This document shows positions 54,003 to 59,262 of a stretch of 59,262 nucleotides of DNA, one piece after another. The stretch spans positions 1 to 59,262 of the forward strand of contig NZ_QRIL01000025.1 in the NCBI RefSeq assembly GCF_003471165.1, written 5' to 3'. Source of the DNA: Ruminococcus sp. AM22-13. Its GTDB lineage: Bacteria; Bacillota; Clostridia; Lachnospirales; Lachnospiraceae. The notes under the pieces are model-generated. The model did not search any database. It saw only the letters and a program-made list of their open reading frames with translations, and was not told the origin of the DNA. The translations under genes and the position numbers were made by a program. Every line of letters starts with the position of its first letter. Position 1 is the first letter of the stretch.

Positions 54003-55337
54003 TTATGTAAGATTCTTAATCCATTTATATTTCTTATAATGTTTATAAACCACCGGCAGTTTAATAATCTCGTCCAGATTGAGTACAAAGTAGACAACCA
54101 TAACCGGCAGTTTCAGGATAAATGCACAGATGCATCCCAGAGGAACGGTGATGCACCACAAAGTTACGGAATCACACAGCATTCCAAATTTGGAGTCTCC
54201 GCCTGCTGCGAAGATTCCGCCTATCGTCATACAGTTTACTGATTTTCCTGCGATGTAATAGGAAGAGATCAGCAGCATTTTTTGCAGATATCCGCGGGCT
54301 GTCGGGGTGAGATCTACCATTTTTGTGATAAATGGGGACAAGGCGATCAAGACAAGGCCTGATACAATTCCTGCAATAATCGCAGTTCTGGTAAGTGTTC
54401 CGCCTGCCTCCTTTGCTTCCTGCAGGCGGTCTGCACCAAGACGGTTTCCCACTATGATACTGCCTGCATTTCCAAGTCCGAGGCAGAAGCATACAACAAG
54501 ATTTTTGGAAATATTTGCTATCCCATTGGCGGCAACGGCATCCGTTCCCAGATGTCCCATGATCACAGAATACATGGAAAAACCTATTCCCCATGCAAGA
54601 TTATTGATCAGTAACGGAACGGCTTTCTGCCAGAAACGGCCAAATAACTTTTTCTCACAGCTTCTGAGACTGAATTTCACAGCTCTGATCCTGCACAATA
54701 CATAACCAACACTCCATAGGAACTGCACAACTGTTGCAAATACGGTTGCCAGTGCAGCACCTTTAATTCCCATCTTCGGAAAGCCGGACAGTCCGAAAAT
54801 GAAAACAGCATTCAATGCGATATTGAGAATTACCATAACCCCATTGATCAGGGTACTCATATTTACTGCACCACAGTTCTTCATGATTGCCAGGAAAGTC
54901 TGTGCAATTCCCGAAAACACATAGGAAATGCCAATCATCCTTAAATACTCACTTCCCAGAACAATCAGAGTTTCCTCATTTGTCAGGATTCTCATAAGCT
55001 GTTCCGGAAAGAAAAGGGCTCCTGCCAGAAATACCACTGCAATACATCCACAAATCTTTGTCACAAGGCTGAACACCTGGGAAATACCTTTGTAATCCCC
55101 CTTTCCATAATATTGTGCCACAAACATATTCTCGCCTGCCATAAATGCAAACATAAACAGATTAAATACAAAAGTAACCTGTGTGGCCAGTGATACAGCT
55201 GACATGGCATCCTGGCTTAACTTTCCCAGCATGATCGCATCACATGCTCCGACCAGGGCTGTCATGAACTGCTGAAGTGCGATTGGAAGTGCCAGCCTGA
55301 CTATTTCTTTTCGTAAACTTCGTTTGCGCTCATCCAT
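54003..55337 (-). CDS. MATE family efflux transporter
   Basis: 444 residues, twelve helices; LPIALQQFMTALVGACDAIMLG at the start and NLAWGIGFSMYSVIMGHLGTDAVAANGIA in the second half. Not a close copy of the neighbouring MATE gene, so not a recent tandem duplication. Located 39 bp after the beta-glucosidase gene in the opposite sense of reading order, i.e. upstream of nothing else; own promoter not identified. Confidence 0.9.
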   Translation of the reverse strand: MDERKRSLRKEIVRLALPIALQQFMTALVGACDAIMLGKLSQDAMSAVSLATQVTFVFNLFMFAFMAGENMFVAQYYGKGDYKGISQVFSLVTKICGCIAVVFLAGALFFPEQLMRILTNEETLIVLGSEYLRMIGISYVFSGIAQTFLAIMKNCGAVNMSTLINGVMVILNIALNAVFIFGLSGFPKMGIKGAALATVFATVVQFLWSVGYVLCRIRAVKFSLRSCEKKLFGRFWQKAVPLLINNLAWGIGFSMYSVIMGHLGTDAVAANGIANISKNLVVCFCLGLGNAGSIIVGNRLGADRLQEAKEAGGTLTRTAIIAGIVSGLVLIALSPFITKMVDLTPTARGYLQKMLLISSYYIAGKSVNCMTIGGIFAAGGDSKFGMLCDSVTLWCITVPLGCICAFILKLPVMVVYFVLNLDEIIKLPVVYKHYKKYKWIKNLT

Positions 55338-55376
55338 TATCTTTTTTGCTCCTGTATAAAATATTAATGATACTCA

Positions 55377-57797
55377 TCAGTCAATTTTCAGAATCATATT
55401 CAGGATTCTTCTTGCGCTGAGACGGATTTCTGCTTCAGTAATAAACCCTTTTTCATATGCTTCTTTTATGCGTTCCGGATATCCTGCTGCCATTTTGATA
55501 TCGTTTCCTGCTTTTGTCTCGCGATAGTGTTCTCCGAATGTCCACCAGTCTGTTGTAACTATTCCGTCGAATTCCCATTCATCACGGAGAATACCTGTCA
55601 GGAGTTCTTTATGCTCTGAAGTATGAATACCATTAAGCAGATTATAGGAGGACATAATCGTATACGGATGAGACTCTTTTACAATAATTTCAAACTGTTT
55701 CAGATAGATTTCACGGAGTGCTCTCTCGGATACTCTGGAATCTGAATCCTTACGGTTTGTCTCCTTATTATTGGCTGCAAAATGTTTCACACTTGCTCCG
55801 ATATGCTGAGACTGGATGCCTCTTACCATAGCTGCACCTGTCTTTCCTGCAAGATACGGATCCTCAGAATAATACTCAAAGTTACGTCCGCAAAGCGGGC
55901 TTCTGTGGATATTGCAAGCTGGTGTAAGCCAGATACTGATATTATTTTCTTTTACTTCTTCTGCTCCTGCTTTACCAACTTCCTCTACCAGTTCTTCATC
56001 CCAGGTACTGGCAAGAAGTGTGGCACATGGCCATGCAGTTGTGTTCACTCCGCATTTCGGAAGAATGCGAAGTCCGGCTGGTCCGTCTGCTGTCATCACA
56101 TTCGGGACTCCGTATTCCGGAAGATTTCCCATTCCAAATGTATTGGCACAGCCTGTATTTGGCTGTCCGCCAAGGAGATTGATACAGTCATCCAATGTCA
56201 GGATATCCATAAACTCATCCAGTGCCATTTTACCGTCTGCTACATCAGAGAAGCGAACTCCCTTGGAATCAAGAAAATCAAGAAAGTCTATTCCTTTTTG
56301 TCCTCTTGTATCAGGGCATGGGAGACCAATCGCATATTTATCCTGTCTCGGAAGTCCTTCTTCTTCCACATATTCACGCTGTGGAAGTTCCTCATAAGAG
56401 CCGTCTGCAAGCATACGTTTCTGAAGATGATATGGCGCTGCCTTCTGGCTTAACTGCTCAGTTACTGTGTCTTCTTTTACTACATATGTAAAGTCGATCT
56501 TTTCTGCATCTCTTACATTTGTACCGATATAGATCGCATATTCTCCTGCCTCCAGAACATAGGCTGATCTGCATACTTTACCCAGATCATCGTAGGATGC
56601 CATCTGATTCACAGGAAGTTCCAGGGTAAGGATCTGACGTTCACCCGGCTGAAGAAGACTGGTCTTTTTGAATGCTCCCAGTACTTTCGCAGGCTTTCCA
56701 AGTTTCCCCTGTGGCGCTCCGTAATAAAGCTGGATAACTTCTTTTCCTGCTGTTTTTCCTGTGTTAGTTACTTCTGCAAGGACCGTGATCACACCGTTTT
56801 CTTCAGAAGCACCTGTTACTTTCCAATCGAAATCTGTGTAGGACAGTCCAAACCCAAACGGATAATTTACTCTCTCCGCTGCACCCGGAATTGTTTCAAA
56901 ATAACGGTATCCTACATAAATATCTTCTGTGTAATCTACATAGAATGCAGACTCATGGAAGTTTGCTGTTGATGGATAGTCTTCCAGATCTTTTGCGTAA
57001 GTATCGGACAATTTACCAGACGGATTGACATCACCACAGAGTATATCTGCTGTTGCAAGACCACCTTCTATTCCGCCCTGCCATGCCATCAGTACTGACT
57101 GAATCTCATCACAGTCTCTGAACCATTTCGTGTCCACGATACCGCCAACATTCATCACTACGATTACATGTGGGAATGCTTTCTTTACTTTCTCTACCAT
57201 GACATTCTCTGCATTTGTCAGGCAGAAATCACCGTTTTCAAAAATCTTCGCTGACAGCTCGGAGTTTCTTTTCTCCTCTCCGTCAAGAACGTATCCATCC
57301 TGTGCAGCTTCACATTTTCTGTCCCATCCTTCACCTGAAAAACGACAAATGGTAATTATTGCAGTATCTGTATATTCTCGCGCTTCATTCAGAAGTTCAT
57401 CCGGAAGCTCCGGCTCAACTGTCATACCCGGTACTGCACCATCTGCGTACTGTTTCTGAATATCTTCCGCATAATATTTCGCAAGTTTATCGAAAACTTC
57501 TACTTTTCCCTCATCCTCTTTAATCTTCATGCCCTCGTAAAGATTACGGATGTATTCTACAGTTACATCGCCGCTTCCTCCGCCTCCTTTTACGTAATCT
57601 ACAGTGCCCTTGCCAAAGAGCGCGACTTTCGTCCCTCTCCGGATAGGAAGTGTGTTTTTCTCGTTTTTCAGAAGGACCATTCCCTCTCCTGCTGCCATTC
57701 TGGAAAGTGCAATGTTTTCTTTACTTCCTGTAACTCTTCGTCCATCTTCTCCCAGCGGAAGTACCGGCTGGAAAAAGCTTCTCTGCCATTTTTCCAT
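55377..57797 (-). CDS. Beta-glucosidase, glycoside hydrolase family 3, permuted domain order
   Basis: 806 residues, no signal peptide, so cytoplasmic. Domain order is reversed against most GH3 enzymes. The alpha/beta sandwich domain comes first (~20-270, with VVMNVGGIVDTKW and NPSGKLSDTYAKDLEDYP), then an Fn3-like domain (NYPFGFGLSYTDF … LQPGERQILTLEL), then the TIM-barrel domain (~480-806). The latter has KHFAANNKETNR and the nucleophile Asp in GIVTTDWW (D750). The same arrangement is known from Ruminococcus albus and Butyrivibrio beta-glucosidases. Likely hydrolyses imported beta-glucosides. Confidence 0.93.
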   Translation of the reverse strand: MEKWQRSFFQPVLPLGEDGRRVTGSKENIALSRMAAGEGMVLLKNEKNTLPIRRGTKVALFGKGTVDYVKGGGGSGDVTVEYIRNLYEGMKIKEDEGKVEVFDKLAKYYAEDIQKQYADGAVPGMTVEPELPDELLNEAREYTDTAIITICRFSGEGWDRKCEAAQDGYVLDGEEKRNSELSAKIFENGDFCLTNAENVMVEKVKKAFPHVIVVMNVGGIVDTKWFRDCDEIQSVLMAWQGGIEGGLATADILCGDVNPSGKLSDTYAKDLEDYPSTANFHESAFYVDYTEDIYVGYRYFETIPGAAERVNYPFGFGLSYTDFDWKVTGASEENGVITVLAEVTNTGKTAGKEVIQLYYGAPQGKLGKPAKVLGAFKKTSLLQPGERQILTLELPVNQMASYDDLGKVCRSAYVLEAGEYAIYIGTNVRDAEKIDFTYVVKEDTVTEQLSQKAAPYHLQKRMLADGSYEELPQREYVEEEGLPRQDKYAIGLPCPDTRGQKGIDFLDFLDSKGVRFSDVADGKMALDEFMDILTLDDCINLLGGQPNTGCANTFGMGNLPEYGVPNVMTADGPAGLRILPKCGVNTTAWPCATLLASTWDEELVEEVGKAGAEEVKENNISIWLTPACNIHRSPLCGRNFEYYSEDPYLAGKTGAAMVRGIQSQHIGASVKHFAANNKETNRKDSDSRVSERALREIYLKQFEIIVKESHPYTIMSSYNLLNGIHTSEHKELLTGILRDEWEFDGIVTTDWWTFGEHYRETKAGNDIKMAAGYPERIKEAYEKGFITEAEIRLSARRILNMILKID

Positions 57798-57824
57798 TAG
57801 TGTAATCCTCCTTTAATTCTCCTT

Positions 57825-57874
57825 AGTCAAGCAGATAAAATCATCTGCTTCGTTATTTGCTTGATTTGGTTAAA
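57825..57874. repeat. Short repeat R1 between GH3 and NUDIX genes
   Basis: AGTCAAGCAGATAAAA…TTCGTTATTTGCTTGATTTGGTTAAA. TCAAGC pairs with GCTTGA, and AAGCAGA with TCTGCTT. Its last bases supply the stop codon of the NUDIX gene (57870-57872). Confidence 0.55.
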
Positions 57875-58484
57875 GTTCTTCCTTCAAAAATGCAAAAGGT
57901 TCTTCATCCTGAAGGAAATGCATAAGCTGATATGCACACATGATCGCTACATTTTCCTCTTTCAGGATTCTCTTTACTTCTTCTCTGTCAGCAAGCACAA
58001 CTTCGATTTCTTCGGAATCCTCCTGTGCCGCTTTACTGATCCCGCCTTCCGCGTAACCGTAAACAGTTGCGCAGGATTCATCTGTCATGCCAACCGTTGT
58101 GAAATAAGGTTTCTCGAATGCCGGATCTACTTTCAGAGGTGTGAATTTCAGTCCTGTTTCCTCATACATTTCTCTTACTGCACCTTCATGGAATTCTTCG
58201 TTCGGTTCTACCAGACCTGCCGGGAATTCATAGATGTATCCGCCGATTGCATATCTGTACTGACGTACCAATACAACCCTGTCTTTTTTCTCTCCGTAAA
58301 GACTGTAAATGATCACGCCATCAGGAGTGTTTTTACCTGTTTTTATCTTTAATTCGTTAATACTCTTCGCACGTGATGCCACAAAATATGACACAGGAGT
58401 ATTATGAATGCTTGTTGCATTTAAATGATACAAATTCAAAAATTTACAGTCTGTCAGTTTCTCAATATTGTGTATCTGTCCCAT
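57870..58484 (-). CDS. NUDIX hydrolase (ADP-ribose pyrophosphatase-like)
   Basis: 204 residues. The Nudix box G-x5-E-x7-REMYEETG is complete in GLVEPNEEFHEGAVREMYEETG. Upstream strands VVLVRQYRYAIGGYIYEFPAG fit the ADP-sugar pyrophosphatase group. Its stop codon is contributed by the repeat R1. Confidence 0.92.
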   Translation of the reverse strand: MGQIHNIEKLTDCKFLNLYHLNATSIHNTPVSYFVASRAKSINELKIKTGKNTPDGVIIYSLYGEKKDRVVLVRQYRYAIGGYIYEFPAGLVEPNEEFHEGAVREMYEETGLKFTPLKVDPAFEKPYFTTVGMTDESCATVYGYAEGGISKAAQEDSEEIEVVLADREEVKRILKEENVAIMCAYQLMHFLQDEEPFAFLKEEL

Positions 58485-58524
58485 AATGGATACTTCCTTT
58501 CGCTTTCTATCCCTCTGTTGATTA

Positions 58525-58630
58525 TCACAGCCAGTTTTCTTCTATCTCTGTTTTCAATTTACAAAACATCTGATAAAACTCTTCTTTTGCATCAGCTATA
58601 ATTCCTAACGCAATTTTCATACTTTCTCAT
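58525..58630 (-). pseudogene. Remnant of a HI0074-type nucleotidyltransferase-binding protein
   Basis: A start at 58630 reads MRKYENCVRNYS then stops. In another frame (58620-58525) IIADAKEEFYQMFCKLKTEIEENWL ends at a stop. The first piece resembles the N-terminus and the second the C-terminus of HI0074/HEPN-like proteins that partner MNT-type nucleotidyltransferases; the middle is lost. Short length makes this assignment tentative. Confidence 0.4.
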
Positions 58631-58766
58631 ACAAAACCCGCCCCTCCTTCTCTATAGCTTCTCTTAACTCATCCTGCATGTCACGATCAAGATTTACAAT
58701 ATCATATTTTTGCGCAAGGTTTCGGATTTCTTCTATAACTTCCGGTCTGATTCCTGTATCATTCAT
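58617..58766 (-). pseudogene. Internally deleted MNT-type nucleotidyltransferase
   Basis: 49 codons: MNDTGIRPEVIEEIRNLAQKYDI joined in frame to VNLDRDMQDELREAIEKEG and RVLYEKV. The first half is the typical N-terminal helix before the GSRARG strand of minimal nucleotidyltransferases, and the second half is their usual C-terminal helix. The catalytic GS-x10-D-x-D core is missing. Overlaps the next remnant by 14 bases, as in intact pairs. Confidence 0.5.
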
Positions 58767-58873
58767 TTTATAAACCTCACATTCAGGTGTTTATATTGTC
58801 TGCTTTATCTTACCATATTATCTTATCTTTTTTAAGTCCGTCTGCCAATTTCCATAATTATTTTTTACCCGTC

Positions 58874-58913
58874 AAAAAGAAAAACAGCCGTAGATTTTTC
58901 CTCATACGACTGT
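58874..58913 (-). terminator. Terminator after the ECF-type gene
   Basis: ACAGTCGT pairs with ACGGCTGT (one wobble) on the minus strand, followed by TTTTCTTTTT. Confidence 0.65.
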
Positions 58914-58964
58914 TCTTCTTTTATATTTATTGGACTGCCAATTTATTCTTTATCAGATATAAAA

Positions 58965-59219
58965 TCAATCTCCCTTAAGAACTACACGGATTCTCTTATA
59001 AATAAAGAATACGATCAGAGATGTCAGTGTATATTTAAATATACTGAATGGGAAAATGATCATTGCTGCAAATGTACATCCAAAGATGAAGTTTGCCACA
59101 TCACCTACATCTGCTGTCACAGATCCCTTTGTTACCAGATGCACAAGAATCTTCACCAGCTCGATCAGTACACCTGCGATCGGTTCCATTGCAAATGAGC
59201 CAACCAGCACCGAGATTTC
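58965..59219 (-). pseudogene. ECF transporter substrate-component (RibU-like), 5' end cut
   Basis: The frame reads EISVLVGSFAMEPIAGVLIE, then LVKILVHLVTKG and DVGDVANFIFGCTF, and ends in FIYKRIRVVLKGD. This is the membrane-embedded pattern of the riboflavin/vitamin S-component group, where a G-P-x-x-G-…-K-…-HL helix is followed by GE/D-x-ANF. The coding similarity stops upstream near 59219, where a sequence like an insertion-element end begins, and the frame meets a stop at 59249-59247. A GTG at 59208-59210 is internal. The 5' part, if it still exists, lies beyond the element and outside the window. Confidence 0.55.
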
Positions 59220-59262
59220 GTGAATTATATCCTCACATGACTGAAGTCACGTGCTTCCAGAC
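59220..59262 (-). mobile_element. Possible right end of an IS200/IS605-family element
   Basis: On the minus strand AAGCACGTGACTTCAGTCATGTGAGGATATAATTCAC. The stem CACGTGACT/AGTCATGTG (one G-U) followed by GAGGAT…TTCAC resembles the 3' subterminal hairpin and cleavage end of IS200/IS605-type elements. Only this end is inside the window, so no transposase or TnpB is visible. Confidence 0.4.

Noticed and set aside
46762..55337. Tandem duplication of MATE genes
   Set aside because: The three MATE proteins differ widely in sequence, so recent duplication is not supported.
1..59262. tRNA, rRNA, tmRNA or other standard RNA genes
   Set aside because: No T-loop (GTTCGA-type) cloverleaf or other known RNA signature was found on either strand by reading; a covariance-model search would be decisive.

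Overview
The window is chromosomal DNA of a low-to-mid GC, spore-forming member of the Clostridia, most likely Lachnospiraceae. It carries the spoIIIAA-AH and spoIVB sporulation genes, a clostridial Asp23-nusB-xseAB-ispA-dxs-tlyA-nadK-argR-recN-spoIVB cluster, a FASII cluster with a fused accD-accA gene, strong AGGAGG ribosome binding sites and dense minus-strand operons. Genus cannot be fixed from the sequence alone.

Layout. 1-530: remnant of an IS1634-type transposase ending in a bidirectional terminator. 551-5087: a large secreted surface protein with its own promoter and operator-like dyad, then a truncated ORF beside a long palindrome and a 5'-truncated aldo/keto reductase. 5183-15441: the sporulation/isoprenoid/DNA-repair cluster (minus strand). 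15510-17099: prfC with its own promoter. 17274-22378: the complete spoIIIAA-AH operon (engulfment-stage channel). 22467-27429: a membrane-anchored propeller-like protein, an Sfp-type phosphopantetheinyl transferase, a UvrD-like helicase and gltX. 27619-35410: fatty-acid synthesis, transcribed acpP, fabD, fabG, fabF, accB, fabZ, accC, accDA. Palindromes of the FabT type (TTTGA-N3-TCAAA) lie at the acpP promoter and ahead of fabD, and a 152-nt imperfect hairpin separates accB from fabZ. fabH and an enoyl-ACP reductase are not in the cluster.

35740-43346: an FtsW/RodA/SpoVE-family gene, then an MMPL exporter with a 1003-residue secreted, repeat-rich coil protein, divergent from a TetR regulator; three TGAC-N5-GTCA operators sit in the divergent region. 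43522-50762: an AIM24-family protein, a GNAT acetyltransferase, a SpoU-type RNA methyltransferase, a methylguanine-DNA methyltransferase, a MATE exporter, a GPH sugar symporter and a polyol-type dehydrogenase. 51098-52210: a ROK repressor. The ROK gene and the dehydrogenase gene share an operator of the form CTTTTAT-N10-ATWAAAG. 52604-58484: two convergent MATE exporters, a domain-permuted GH3 beta-glucosidase and a NUDIX hydrolase. 58525-59262: a decayed nucleotidyltransferase/HI0074-type gene pair and an ECF substrate-component gene cut by what looks like the right end of an IS200/IS605-family element.

Non-coding highlights: a structured intergenic repeat (about 147 bp, two full copies and one fragment) with a conserved core between stems of changed sequence; a second short repeat family (three copies); and several promoter/operator pairs readable directly. 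No rRNA, tRNA, CRISPR array or recognised riboswitch was found.
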